Assembly: GCF_000003815.2 (NCBI RefSeq)
Contig: NC_049980.1
Location: 8,345,692-8,409,691 of the forward strand
Direction: 5' to 3'
DNA length: 64,000 bases
Origin: Branchiostoma floridae
Lineage: Eukaryota; Chordata; Leptocardii; Amphioxiformes; Branchiostomatidae
Both the position numbers and the translations under genes were made by a program. Under the pieces are notes generated by a model. It did no database searches. It was not told the origin of the DNA and worked only from the letters and a program-made list of their open reading frames with translations. Positions 13,101 through 28,100 of this stretch are shown here, in pieces; position 1 is the stretch's first letter; every line of letters starts with the position of its first letter.

Positions 13101-16100
13101 TTATATTACACTGAACGATCCGTCACACCTAACTTTTGCACATCTAACTGCAAGCGTTCTTTAAAACTATCCAGAGAAGATGCCCCTACTGTACTTGGTG
13201 ATAACAAATTCCAATCTACGATAGTTCTGGGAAAATACGAATTTTTGAACACATCAATCCTAGCTTGGAAACTCTGGTACTTGAAGTCATGGCTGTTTCT
13301 TGTTCTTTTTTGAGCTGGTATTAGATACTTATCAGTCGGTACGTCCACCAGCTTATTGGTCATTTTGTACATCATGCAAAGTCTGGACATTTTCCTTCTG
13401 TCTTCAAGTGATGTCCACTGTAGATCTGTTTTCATTTTGGTAACACTAGCATCCCTGTTGTAGTTGTTTGTACAGAATCGGGCAGCTTGGTTCTGTACCC
13501 TTTCAAGTTTATCTTTGTCTTTCTTTGTATACGGATCCCATACTGTTGCAGCATATTGCCTAGCTGCTAGCCTATTTTCTCTAACTCTAAGTTTACCTGT
13601 AAGCCTTTACCTACCTATTTGCCCAATGATAAATGGGCATTGCTGCTAGCCTATCATCTTTATTTCCCCAGCCATAAAGACAGCAAAGCAGCCCATCCTT
13701 TTACGTTTTAAAGGGTTATCTTTTATTTCCCTCTGGGCTTGATGCGCGGTATATCTCATGAGATTAAGTGCAGTACCCCATGTCAACACAGCCAAGCATG
13801 AAACATGATTTGTGGTTAATGCCAATTGATGCTTGCCAAGAATGTCACTACCAAAAAGCTGTAGTATAAACTCTACTAGTTGATCATTGATAGTATCAGG
13901 TTGTAGATAGACATTTTCCAAGAAAGTCATTTCAAAATTTATAATATGGTTACTTCAATGCGATGCCAGCTTGATAGTGCTTTCCTACCTGCACAAAATG
14001 TTATAGCCACTATACATAATGGCCACTGAACATGAAATATGAGTCAGTGATATCTCATTCTATCCATAAAATTGTTATTTCATCTTCCATCAATGCCTTG
14101 TCTATTGAAAGTCATGTCAGAGCTAGAGACTGATTTCATCTGTGGCTTTTGCTATCTCCCATGGGCTGGCCACATGTATTCCTGGGTGCTGCTGCAGATC
14201 ACAGACCATCACCTGTGAAGGAGCAGCCCTCTGTAGTTTAAGTAGCTGACATGGCTGCCCTTTGGTGTACCACATACACATGTATGGTGCCATTACAATC
14301 ACATGACTTTTCACCTCTTAGCCCAACAAATTGGGTGTATCAAATCTATTGGCTTATTCCTACCGGAAGCCAAGTACATTATTTTGGCTGGGTGACACAA
14401 AACGCTTACTGCATTGCTATTGTTATTGATTATTAAAACCAACATTGGCCTTCGTTCATTGGTCATTAGCAACTTTTGAAACCAACCATTGGATTTCATT
14501 GGTAGTTATTGGTTTTTGAAACCAACCATTCACCTTCTTTGGCATTATCGACTACTGAGACCATTGGCCTCCAGCTTAGTTTCCTGACACCACAAGAATA
14601 GATTACCAAACAACACTTCCAAAGGCTATCAAATGAATAGGTTGTAAAGAGTATAATGTATCTTTCGATGTGCTTTTCAGTTCATCAGAAGCTGCACAGC
14701 AATGACTGCAAAGTCCTGTATACACTTTGTCTTGAAGGCTATTGGATTGCTGCAATGGTACCATGTAAAGCAAAAAAAAAAAACATGGCTCCATGATCAG
14801 TCAGAGCTCTAGGACGATAATACAGATAGGTAGATGAGAGGTAGAGGATAGATACAGATAGAAGCTGTGTTAAAAATGATTGCGCAGTCCTGGGGATAGA
14901 ACATGCCAGTTTGAATTGTTGCCATGGTACCGTGACTAATGATAACTTAACCCTGCTGGAGGCTACAGCCTGTGATATATCATTTCACAGCTTGCAAAGC
15001 AGAGAAACATGGCTCCATCATCCGTCAGAGGTTTAGGACTATTCAATTCTTTGATTGGATATGCAGAAGCTGTATTAAAACGATTGCACAGTCCTGAAAA
15101 TACCTTCATTGTCTTAATTGTTGCCATGGTACCCTCACTTACAAAAAGTCAGCCCTCAGGCCAGTAATGCTTCCTACTTGTATTAGTATCATGCCTCTAT
15201 TGCCAACACTGGTGGAAGCTACATCCTGTGAATGTAATGCTGGTTCACCTATATCCGAGGGTAACCTATATTCGTTGTTTGTAAGAAAAAACGTATATAG
15301 GGATATGAAGTCGACGGACGGTGGTTTCAAATCGAAATATTTTGAAAATATTGCAAATTTGAAAGCACAGTCCGCAGACTTAATACTCCTAAATAAGCTG
15401 TTTTTAAAGACAACGGATAAAGGTCACCCACAGATAAAGGTGAACTAGCGTTAATGCAAATTCACATTTTTCTGCAGGGTAACGTTAGTCAACAAATCAA
15501 CAGACGTTAGTTACATAAAGGAATAAAAACCTGCTTGTTTCTTCACCGTTAAGTGTTTTAGTTTCTGTCCACTTTAGGTCCATCCTTGACAATCATGACA
15601 CACATTATGAAGCTTAAGTCATCAGCATTTATCTTCAGTTGATTCCTATTGTGAAGACTTGGATGTTTGCTCTTGACATTGTAATACTTCAGAGTCAGAC
15701 TTGCTGCAGTGAACTTCAAGGTTGTCAGGGACTTCTAGCTGGAGATATTCTGTTCTCTGTCTTTCATTACTACTATTATATATGAGTGGACTTGTTCAGT
15801 TGTGAAAGTAACCCGGAGTTGTCTTTTCTTTCAGACTGACAAGAAGATCATCAGAGCTGAAGTTGGAATCCTGCTGAGACTAAAGCACCCAAACATTGTA
15901 AGTTTTATTTTCCTAATGGAGACAAGTACAAGCTTCAAAGGCATTCTTTATGTACAGATGAGCGCAATGGCGTTACGGATTGTGAGCAAAATCCCCCCTA
16001 TGACGAAGGCAGTTTTTTGTGGTTCAAAGGGGTCTATTGTTCATGTGTCAGTATTATGGACAGAAGCAACAGTTGAGTACTGTTGTAGACTGTTACTGCC

Positions 16101-19100
16101 ATAGCTAGAAGGTGATAAATGACAGGAATGGTCAGGGAGGGTGCAATAAAAATAGTACCTTATTCTTATGGACTTGTTTTCCATATAAAAACCCCATCTT
16201 GATTGGCACAATGATTTTTTTTCAAAGTTCAAACCACTCAGAAATCCTCTCCACTGCAAGGTATATCTTTATTCTTTGGAGTTACAGTTTTGTGCGAAAA
16301 ATGTTTAGTATTCCATCCATCTTGTTTTCTTTGAAAATGGGATCGGTCTGACTGTCACATAAAAGGCCGAGGTGAGATAACTTCATATCCACTCGCAATA
16401 CTTCCTGTGGCTTCCACGTCCTCAATGTAAGATGGAAAGCCATGAAAATGGGTTACAGGACTTGAACCCACGACCTTTGGGACCTAATACCCAGTGGTGG
16501 CTGAAGCGTGCTATTAGCACCTTCCCCTCTAGGATATGCTCTCCTCGTTTTGGTAATTTTCCAGTATCCATGATGGATTTCGATGAATAATACAGCGGGC
16601 AGCCCATGAGAAAGCCATTCCCTTCCATTAACTTTCTCCCCCAAGTGCACACTACAACTTGTCATTTGGAGCATAGATGGATGAACGTTAGGTATGCTGG
16701 CTTTACCTGTGAGAGCACTGCGGTTTCCCATTATATCTCCGCCCTTTCCAAAGACGTCCCAAAGGATAGCAACAAAAGCTTCTATCCTTTTCCCTTTCTG
16801 GTTTTTTGGGACAGAAAATCTCTTCATTTGGATGATGTATTATTCCATGAGATCGGCTTTTCCTCTTTCTGAAGGCTGTATGAGAGTGCCACAGCTCAGT
16901 TTCCAAAGCTGGTTAGTACAAACAGGCCCCTGGGAACAGTAGATTGTGGAGCAGTGATAAATTATGGATCACTTTCCTACTCAATTATTAATAACTTTTT
17001 TTGGCATTGAGTTGTCAACGTCATGCGGATATCCTTGACCTATGATATATCAAAGAGTTATTAGCCTTAGGGGAAGCCAGGCCGAGTTATTGCAAGTATT
17101 TTTTAGCAAAGCCTAAAACTCTATCATGGCATTTGGTAAACTTCATCTTCCAATCTATCAAGAAAACTTGTATTTCTTAGATCTTGGAACAACTGCGAGA
17201 TAACAGAAAGATAGACGGAGTGCTTGGTTTTAGGACGATACTGACAAAGTCCTACTAGTAAATACTGTTTTATCTTGTGATATGTGGGGCCCTGCACTAG
17301 TACATCTTTTTTGATTCAAATCCTTTTTTTTACTATGATGTCACACCATTTTGTTTCTTGGATCAGCTGTTTCCTTTTTTCCTGATCTGAAATAAATGCC
17401 TAAATGCCTTGTCTTCCTAGCTGTAAAATTTGTCTGTTCATTTATGGAAGTAATCTTTTTGAGTACATTGTTTGAAATGTTGAACAGTTTGATCGGATTC
17501 TGTAGACTTTCTTCTCTGTTTTTAATCTCAAAGTTGCTAATTCTTGAATAAGAAAAAAGAGAACCAGGAAATTGAATTGAGTTGGCCTAACATATAATAC
17601 TTTATTGTTAATAGAAATACATGTACCTTGAAGTGTCAAGACTTGTTCTTGAATAAGCTTCATCTTGCAATCTGTCATATGGAAGTAAAATCTCCCCAAA
17701 ATTATGAAAAAAACGTGGCCTTAACAGCCAACAGACCTATTTGTCTCATAGCACCAGAGATGCAACTTTTTACTAGTACCATTACTTGAATCTAAGAATA
17801 AACTGTACATTTTCAGATTCAGCTGAGAGAGATATTTGAGACAGCATCTGAACTGTACCTGGTGCTGGAGCTGGTTACTGGAGGGGAGCTGTTTGAAAGG
17901 TAAGATAAGCTTTAAACTAAAAGGCTTTTAAAGCAGAAAGACATGGTTGGAGGCCTTTGACCCTTTTCAGCCACGATTTGAGGACTAATGTCAAAATTCA
18001 CCAGATAATAGTATTTACTGGGTCAGCCAATAGCTTCTGCCTACATATTTGATCTTTTTTATAATGGAAAGTTTGATTCTTATGGAGCTGCCCCTAAATC
18101 TGAATTGTACCTTGCTGTCATAAAAAAAAAGCTTGATATGTGCACTGGCTATTCCCAGTGACATACAATACCCTTACTGAATGTCTGCACCCTGCAGGCA
18201 CCATCTGGTAAATCATTGCTGGTAATTGTGTATTTCTTATGCATTGAACTTTCCAGAAGTGCTATTTATAAAAATACACAGTCACATAAGATTGTGCTTC
18301 ACAGCATCTCTTACAATGTACCAGTTGTGAAGTTACATGATTGGAAACTATAGAAAATACTGTAGATCTATGGTGAACATATGGTGATGCCTGTCCCTGG
18401 TGCTGAATATAGAATTGTAGTACACTACATGGTTGGAGAGCAGGAATATTACATGTACTTGCCAATAAGGCTTCAGTTGATAGTTTTGGGACTCTAGCAA
18501 TTCCTTGCACATGGCCTTGGTGCTGAATAATTTTAGGTGCACTTACCTAACATCCAAAGAAAGAAAACAGATATGTCATCTGCCCTGGTGCTGAATGACA
18601 TTCAAGGTTTCAAATCATCTTTATTCTGTACAAGATAACTACATACATACAAAATGCATATCATCTTTATTCTGTACAAGATAACTACATACATACAAAA
18701 TGCACGTTAAAATCCTAGGACAACCCTTTATCTCATGGTTTGATATCTCCAGGAGGACGCAAAGCAAAAAAAAAAAATACAATATATTAGTTGGTAAGCG
18801 CATCGGACAGTTTAGGCGTTGTCCCCAAAACCTATCAGCATATTACCATGTTTTATGATATTGTTCCCGTTATGATGAGGTGAGGAAAATACCTTATATA
18901 GAAACATGGGGAAAGGATCCATTTCATGGAGCTGTACAACAAGATGAAATATGTAACATGTTTATCAGATACCTTTTGTATTCCAGGGAGCTTAATGTGT
19001 AGATCTAGGGCAAGCCAAGCCGGAGGCGCTACTTTATTACTGATAGCTGATACCAAAAGCAAATGTCAGGCACTTCCTGGCATCATCATTAATGCCAGTC

Positions 19101-22100
19101 GTCCTTGCTTCTAGGTTTACTGAAGCCTTATTGACAAGTACATGTACATTTTTATTATAATGTTCCTGCTATCCCACCATTTAGTGTACTACAATTCTAT
19201 CTTCAGCACCAGGGGCAGGTATCAACATTTCTTTACCATGTCACTCCTATATCGAATGAAATCCTTTGAAATACACAGAAAAACATACAATCTCTTCTCT
19301 GAATTAAAGATTACATGGCAGTATGTGATGGTTTCAGGTCGAATTGATGTTACAGCTGCAGGAGAACAGTTAGTTATTGTTAGTGACTGTATTTTCACAA
19401 AACATGTACAGTTGATTTTTCCCATTTCATTTGATTTTCACCCATTTGAAATATCCATGTCTGTTTTGCTTTTCAAGAAATGTTGGCATGCAATAACTTC
19501 ATTTGTACATCAACTCTTTAGAAGATGATTTAGAAATATTAGAAGATAATTTCTAGTAATATTCCACAAGGATTCACCACCCTGTAGATCCATATCCCTG
19601 CAAAAACATGTGAGAGAAAATGAAAATGCAATTGACAAAGTACCCGAGAGGAAGTGACAAAAATAGTGCGCTGTAGGAATTTGGGTAGTGCAGTCGGTAA
19701 ACAGAAATGTCCTTGCATCCACTTTGCTTCTACCACCTGGCACCACCTGTTTTTAGATATGAACGCAGAACTCAAGGCAAAGTGAGATAAGCAAGACCTT
19801 GGTGGTAATTTTAAATTCTGTAAAAAAAATGACATCACAAAATTTGCCACTTACTGCTGGTGGTGCAAATGGATTTTTTTCAATCTCCCTTGCTAGCTAT
19901 CTAGCCAATACTATCTGATCACTGCCCACCTCTGTATCAGGGACCCCAGCAGCAACATAATCTAATACTGGATATTACTACATTTTGTACACTACTACAT
20001 GCATTTCAGTACAAAAACCACTCAACTGACATGACACTTTCTATCATCAGCTTCCTGATATCATCTTCTAGTATTGACATCATTGCTGCAAATGTCTCAT
20101 GTAGGCCTTGGCTTGTGCTCTGAAGACTACATTTTGCTTGATAGTTGTGGAAAAAGATTGATGGCTGGATTGCTGATCTTGTACCCAGGACTAGTTGAAA
20201 TGTATTAGACCTGGCAGAACGTGGAAAGGAATGAAGTCAATGCTAGAAGGCAAGATTGTTTGTAATCTTTCTCTCTGTTCCACAGAATCATCCAGAAAGG
20301 GTACTATTCGGAGAAGGATGCAGCTGAAGCAGTGAGGCAGATCTGTGAGGCGGTTGCTGTAAGTACCATCCTCCATTACAGAAACGTGGGGAATGAACCA
20401 CAGCATCAGATAGGGATGCAAACATGCACACCTCATGCTGATGATCAAGGAATAGTCAAAGCTGGTTGCACAAAGCACTTTGCAACTGTCCATGATCTTT
20501 GTAGCAGACCTACCTGTTGCATGATCCTTCACACATAACTTCCTCTTTTAAAAGCACAAAGAAACTCTAGAATGTATTTAACTCTCTAGTATGTGGGTGT
20601 TGGAAAAAGGCATGTGTGAGTGTAGTTGTAATTGGAATATGATAGTTGTAGCTAAACTCTGATACTCCTGGATTAGATGCATGTTGGCTGCTTTGAGGTT
20701 TAGTTCTGTTGATGAGCTGTAACACCTTTAATGTCACCTTGCCAGCCCACACCTTTGAGACCATAGTTATTAGTTTGGACGTGTTTTGGGTGATGAAGGT
20801 GCCCATACACCCTTCCTGCATAGTGATTGCAAGTTTCTCAGCCCTATTAACATAATGTCTTGTGCTTTGTGTACCCCAAACTATAGGCTGTTGTTATACA
20901 TGTATTATACCATGAAAAGTATTTTTGAAAGAAGGTTTCTTTGTTGGTAATTTCTCGAATTGGTTTTGTTCATGACTTAAGTGAAAAATTTAATTGTGTT
21001 AAATGCATGTAGCTGTCAAATAGTCGGCGTCAAATAGCAACTGTAAGTGGCTTAGGTTAGCAAAAACAAACAAAGCAGAGGTCACGGGTTCGATTCCTTG
21101 CATTCCTGGCAAGATATTCTGTCCTTGTAATGGCACTTAAGGACTTTCCTCACTCCACCCAGGTGTACACTTTCATTTAGTGATATTGCCTGACTTTGGT
21201 TGGGTACATGAAAACAGTGGAAGGAGAGGGGCGGGGTTTCCCTTCCAATGCCGTGCCCTAGACACAGTGGAAAATAACAGACTGCCCCTACGGCCTCAAA
21301 AAGGCTGTGGAACTACCTTTACCTATACCTTTTTTTAATGCATGCAAAAATGTATGTGAGGGCATCAACAGGCTGTTATAATACCAGGCCACCAGACCAA
21401 TAGGCTAAACTTTAGGTGGGCTAATGGGCTATTGGTGATGCAGGCTGAAAGGGTAAAATGAGCAATAAGGGACATAGAACCTGGACACTAAAGCCCTTAG
21501 TGCTCATCTGGGTGGTTTGGGTCAAATGTTGCTTATGCTTGAGATGGGCATCTGAGAAACCATTAGGAATACAATGAGTGCCCTGATACCATTGATCAGG
21601 ATGTGTTCATAGCCTGTAACATATTAAAATATGATTGTCTGAAAGAACTGTACAATAAAGTCAAACAAGAAGACAGGATACAGAAAGCTAGATGCAAGAA
21701 TAAGCTTTTCTTCACATAGCTTGATTTCCATGGAAATAAAAGTGTGTACCTTTATCGCACACTTGTGATTGCTACCTTTCACGTTGAAGGATAATTTTAC
21801 AGCCATGCCCTAATCAGCCATTAACAGCCATTTGGGAAGTCAAAGAGAACCAAGAACCTCCCGGCACTTCACAAAAGTACCCCCATAAGCCAGCAGGCTC
21901 CGCAGACAGCTGACCCATTTCAGCTAATGGCTTCCCTAATCAGCCTCGTCCCCAGTGGAAACAGACACAAATCGTTTCACTCTCTTGGTGCTAAGATCTT
22001 CAGTTAGCTGCTGCATCTGAAGGATGAGTGAGTGTGACAGGGAGACATCTATACGAATCAGCGGCTTTAGGGGGGCGAGCCATGATAATTCCCCTTTCCA

Positions 22101-25100
22101 ATCCTACTGTAGCAGCAAGGATAGAGTTCACAGAGCTTCTCAGCACAAAGTGACAACTTCCTTGCATCTTCAAGGAGAAAATGCTTGCTTACTTTCTGTG
22201 TAGGTACAGTTTATGGTGATATCGTTTATGACGTTTCCTTAAACTGGGACGTCTTGAAGATATGCATCTGAAGAATTTCTTATTTTTTGTCAGCGTTAGT
22301 TAACTATGACTTACAGAATGTTAAGGATGAGAAAGGTTATGCCACCTGTAATCTACCATACATGTAGTTTATATTCTACAAGCACTTACAAGAATGCCAT
22401 TATAAGGTCACCTTAGGGTGTATGTATTTTCAACCTGCACAAGAAAACCCATTAGCTCTTAATACCTGTGGTTACTGGAAAGTGCTAGCTCTTTCAGACA
22501 GCAAGGAGAACGTTTTTGTAATGATGAAAAGATATTGCAGAGAGACAATCTAGAGTACTCTTCAGGCACATTTCTCTGCATCAGGTGGAGGTTGTGCTTA
22601 ATGTTTTTGCATTCTAATGACTTGTGTCTTATCCTGAAAGGTAGACTTGCAACTCGTCTATTGGTATACTGTAGTATCATCTTAATATTCATAGCCTTGG
22701 GACACACATTTTGTGTTGTGTACCAGTATTTGAATTATATATTACAGAATTTTACAGTTGCAAGATAAACCAATAGTGAAGCCATAGCGATATGTGTAAC
22801 CACCATGCATCATTTCGAGTACTTTTTAGTCCGAAAAGTCTTGGTAGACTTACTGAAGAAAGCTGATTGCCTACAAGTTTCTACAAGCTTGAGGTCAATG
22901 GCCTTTATGTGTCCTGTGGCAACCTACAATGTGTTTTGGCTGATGATATTCAAAGGAAAAGTAAGCTTCTGAGAGGCTTTTAAGAGACTCAGACCTAAGA
23001 GTGTTCAAAACTGATGACAATCTCACAAAATCCAACATTAGGAAGTAGGGTAGATTTTTGCGTAGGTGTATGGTAGCATGGTCATGATGGTGTTCAGTTA
23101 GCCCATGTTGATTTGATTATGTGGATGACATCCTCTAGCAAACCCAAAACTTATGTGACTGTGGGACAAAAAGTGGTAGCCCAAAAAGTTACATGTACAA
23201 AAACATGTACTTTCATTATGAAATCTTAGTGGTCAGGAAGGTTTATTAAATGACTGAACACACATTGAGTGTTGAATACAATAGACTCTTCATTTTGTTT
23301 CACATCCTCTTCTTTGGCTTTGGAATCAACTATATAGTATATAGATGGTATTCTACATGTATACTATCCATTTTCTAATATTTTTCTTGTCACAATTTCT
23401 GGCATGCATTTGCTCATTTTGCAGCTTTTTATGAAGGGCGAAAACCTTTCTTTTGAAAACGGATGAAAATTGATGTGCTCGCGGATGTCGATAATTCCAT
23501 GTAATCAAACGGACATGGCCTTACTAAATCTCTAAAGTGATCTGAGCTCATAGAATGACTGAGGTGGAACCAAAAGTCAATAATGCTTTGGACGTCGACA
23601 GAGAAGACAGTTTTTCATTATTAGGCTGCCCATGCAGTGAACAGATCCATGAAGGTTTATTGAAAAAAGGGTGGATTTCATGCTTCTTGATGGAAGACTC
23701 AGAGTAAGAGATGCATGGAGATCTTGGGAGATCAATGTGGTTATTTTCCCCGCCTACAACATGAAAAGATAAAGAACATGGTCTTCTGAGTTCTTTCTTT
23801 GCACATGTCAGGAGCGTCTACCATGAATCAGGCCCAGCTCATGAAAATGATGTATTCAGGCCAGTCTAAAGCAACTGAAAGATCACAATTTTATTTGAGA
23901 CAAATACTAATACTCATTACTAAAATACCCCTGCCAAATGGTAGTTCATATATTTTGCTGAAGTTTTTGCTACCTCGAGTTGTGATCATCAGCTGTGCAA
24001 ACAGCAGATCTTAACAGTTTTAGTTCTTACTGTGTGTCAGAGGTGAATATGTAGGATTGTCCAGTATTGGGAAACTCTTTGTCGTTTGTAATGATATTGC
24101 TGTCATGATTGAGACCCCTTTCCATCTGCCCCTGACTGTTGCTTCTGAAACCGCCCTTCAGTTGTACAGCAGGGTGCTACACACTGTGGTGCTTAGCATG
24201 CAGATGGCATTAATGGACATTTCAGACCAGAAAAAATGTGTCATTTCCATTTGTATGTAGACAGTAAGTGATACATTTGAGATATGCTGGGGGACCAGAA
24301 TCCAACACATTTCCGATAATTATTTCCCTTTTACAAATGTGTGAAATGGTAGATAACGTAATCAATATGCACCAGGCAGCTTTCTCTCCTTACTTATGAT
24401 TTCAACATGTCTGCTGCAGCCTTGGGCTCCATGGAAGTTTCTCTGGTATTCAGATACTGTGACTGGAAAAGGTCTTGCCTTTCCAAAGAATTCATTGCGA
24501 TCGTATCTAGCAATAATTACCGTTGTATGCTAAAGCACAAGGTAGTTTTCAATACCATATTATATTATATAATGTGACGTAACTTATATATTCACAGTAT
24601 GATATATCTTTGCAACTAACTTATATGAAGGTGATTCTGGTAAGTCGGTGTCAGCAAAGAAAGATTCATCATTTGTGATCACAAATAAAAGACCCAGCTT
24701 AGCAGCTTGGTTTATGGGGGTAATAAAAGTTTTTTATGGAGGAAAAAAATGACGCAAATTGTTGGAATATGTTCCAACAATGACAAAAACTCATAGATGT
24801 TTCTAAGTTGTTCTAAATAAAGAGATATTTGTACCATTTCTTTCCCAATGTTTCCAACATATCTAGATAGGTTCAAACATGTTCAAACTTTCATTTTCAA
24901 TTGTTTAAACAATTTAGAACTTCAGTGACTAAAATATTCTTTTACTTAGAGTAGTTTAAACTTACTACAAATATTATTTCAAAACCCCTTCGGTGACTCG
25001 GAATCGACTCTAAATGCAGAAACTTTTGTGGTGGTTTAATGTTCGCTGTTTTTGCGGTGAAGCAGCCACCAATTTAAAACTTTCCATGGCACTAAGAGAC

Positions 25101-28100
25101 TTCAGTGTATGGTGCTACCGTGAACTTAAAACCACAGTGAAAAGTCCTTATTGCTGCTACCGCAAAATTAAATCCCCGCAAACTTAAATGCATTTACAGT
25201 ACATGTATTTGATTTGTTCCCTGTCTGCACTGAATGCTACTTGTCATGGTCTGACTAAGCTCTACAATCAGATTATCTAGTAAGGATTGTCACATGAACA
25301 GCTGTCAGACTTTAATTTCAAATGTTTGCCACCTGCACATATATCAAAATGTAGATTTGAACAGAAAAAACAACAGCAAAGTGTTTTCCAGGACTGTTGC
25401 AAAAGCTGGCCTAACCTGTTAGTCAGAAACAAATGTGTACACATAACCCCTAAACTTGGGAGGAAACATGCTTCATAGGCTATATGGCTGTTAATACCCA
25501 TGTCCAATTAAGAGATAACCCATGTGTGCCCCCATGACCCTTCTTCAGCGTTACCAGTATCCAGCCTTGTCTAGTTGATGGAGAACTCATTCATGCTGAA
25601 ATCTAATCAGCAGCCAGATTCACTGGAGCTTTGTATGACCTTACACTTCACTTCTGCCCAGATGTTTTGAGCATCATGACCTTGTGGATGCATCAATTCT
25701 ACATTTGTATGTCTTTCCTTCATTGTAGTGAAGGAAATGTTCCTCCTTTGAAAAATGATATCTCTAGTAAGTGTTAGTTTTGATATTGTGTATAAAGCTA
25801 GATATGCATTCATAACACAATCAGTTGCATTGAATTTCCCTGAAAATATGTGTCGTAGAGATTTCTATTGCTGCAATGTTTGCAGTATACATGACCAGTC
25901 AAATGCACTCCAGACCTGTATATCTAAAATTTGTATACCTGGGGGAAGCTGCACTAGATATCTCTGAAAAACACTTTTTTGAGTGGTGGATATATGTAGA
26001 TAAATGTTAATGGAGGTTACAGTTTCTCACAGTATAATCCTATTAGGCAAAATTAGTCATTATCTCCTTGTGCAAGATCTTTGAATAATTTGGTAGAGAA
26101 ACAGTCTTTTGAAATAGTAGAAAAATTAGTTTGTCAGCCAAAGAACCAAGTGGATAGATTAACTTTTCAGAAGGCCTTAAAAGAGCTGTCCACAGTGCTG
26201 AAAAGATAGGTGTTAGAGGTAAAAATCTGATAAAGACCAAAATAAAAATATATTGGGAATGACAAGGATGTATTTAGATTTGTGATCCAATAAATGTTGC
26301 AGTTTATGTACAGATCATCATATTTCTAGTAAACAATTGACAGATGCAATAGGCTCACTCTATAAAGTAGAAATGTATATCGCAATCCTTTCTGGTTCAC
26401 CAACTTCCATATCCTTAGAGATGTTCTATGTTGTTCGATTACCTTTAGATGAGTTATGTTTGATTCAACCTGATACATGTATAACATTCTGTTTCACTTT
26501 TTTGTCTTCACAGTATCTGCATGAGAATGACATAGTCCATCGAGACTTGAAGGTAAGGTATACATTTGATATTTACGTATTAACAATCAGAAAGTTCAAT
26601 TAGTGATCTTAAGTGATCTTAATGTTGCTTGGGAAATTATGAAAGAGTACAAGTCTAGCTAACCAGGGCAAAAGATGCAAAAACTTGAAGTTTTGCTGCA
26701 GTACTAAGATGACAAACCAGGTGGCCCAAAATTGACCTTGAACTTTGTCTTTTCAAATACCAAACATCATCATAATCCATCCACAGGTTCTTAAGTTATA
26801 CTGGCCTCAAATATCCAAAAACAGAGACAGACAGACAAACATGCAGACGTAAAAAGAAAAAGGACACAGACACACACAAAAAAAACAATTCCTCATAGAG
26901 GTAACAACAATGGCAGAATTGTTGGCCCTCGTATTGTGGGGATGTTCTATGCTATCGGAAAGTTGGAATTAATTTCCAGTAATATTTAACAAAAAATCAA
27001 TGCACACACCTGCTTACACTGTAAGCACATAGATCATTCAAGGGAGAATTGATCGCATCCAGAGATAGCATGCCCATAACTTGTTAAATTACTTCCAGGA
27101 TATAACACATGTCAGGGATTTTCATTTAAATTTGTTGGTACTCATCTTCATAAACACATAAAGTTATCTTATTCTTGCCAGGTGGCATGCCAGACTCTTA
27201 AAAAGTGGTAGGATCGTATATGTAACTTGCCCTTAGCTTGCCATTTAAGATTCCATGATGGAAAGCCAGCTTTGACCAAGTTTTCCGGCCAGATAAATCC
27301 CTTGAGAAGGTCAGGAAAGAGAGTTTTACGGCGTGAGCAGCAAGCTACTTATTTGGAGCCCCTGAATGAGTGATCAGCTTGTGAAGAAGATTATACGGCA
27401 CATAGGTCCCAGTGTCTCCAGGGAAAATGGGCCCATTGAATGGACAGGAAATATGTTGGCTTTGGTGATAGATATCACGGATGGAAAATAACCAGGAGTA
27501 TATGCAGAGGGGCTAATAAGGTGCATTGTGAGTTCTGCACTGTCTGTTTTTAAGGTTGGGAAGAAAGCCCCTAAATCATGATAGCAATTACAGAAGAGTG
27601 TATCAATCTTCAGATGTACATGGAAATCTACTTACTAATAGCATCTTGTAAGATGCTAAAGATCAATATACAACGTAGTGTTTTAGCTAATAATACATTG
27701 AATTGATTAACAAAGAGCACTTAAAAAAGGGAAAAAAACAATGACAGCATGGACTATGGTTTGAGTTCAGGTATGAAGGTCACATTGCACATTTTTGCAG
27801 TTATCAATAGCACCCGATGGTCATGCATAGAACCCAGATTGTAAAAAAAAGGCATATTTTCTGTTTGTTTGTTTTTTATTGGAAAGCGGCGCATGAATTT
27901 GCCAATCCATAGATTTTGTTTGGAAAAAAATTGGTGAAGATTTTAAATGCAGACTGAGGTTATTGTCATGGAAAATTTGTGGGAGGTGAAGCACGGGGTG
28001 GTTACAAGAGTAAACTCTTCCACTCTTCTTTGATAATCAGCATTAGATCTGTCTTATGAGCCTATGGTCCTTTCCAAAAAATATCTTCAGAAACTGCGAA

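Larger units (their letters stand above)
11467..15834 (+). other. CAMK4 intron 2 (4.4 kb)
   Basis: Mostly mobile and repeated DNA: an antisense 5'-truncated CR1-type LINE (13012-13575), degenerate CCATTGG repeats (14433-14575), an imperfect about 220-bp tandem duplication (14745-15228) and a complete family-A MITE (15235-15453). Confidence 0.7.
18348..19262. repeat. Imperfect inverted repeat, about 105-bp arms
   Basis: Sequence at 18348-18455 recurs reverse-complemented at about 19155-19262. Shared strings include ATAGAATTGTAGTACACTA and the CCTGGTGCTGAA core. The spacer is about 700 bp. It may be two opposite copies of one repeat, or a foldback element. Confidence 0.65.
17900..20285 (+). 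other. CAMK4 intron 4 (2.4 kb)
   Basis: Carries the first cluster of RE1/NRSE-like motifs (18389-19219), an imperfect long inverted repeat with arms near 18348-18455 and 19155-19262, and a two-copy 45-bp tandem repeat (18615-18703). The translated similarity of the two arms is a consequence of this DNA repeat. Confidence 0.65.
20359..26513 (+). other. CAMK4 intron 5 (6.2 kb)
   Basis: Contains a tRNA-derived SINE (21020-21335), one copy of a dispersed repeat (23090-23320), and a truncated family-D inverted-repeat element (24660-25012). No conserved coding block seen. Confidence 0.65.

Noticed and set aside
19142..19528. 128-codon frame similar in translation to a minus-strand frame at 18348-18542
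   Set aside because: The similarity is explained by an inverted DNA repeat; no evidence of protein selection.
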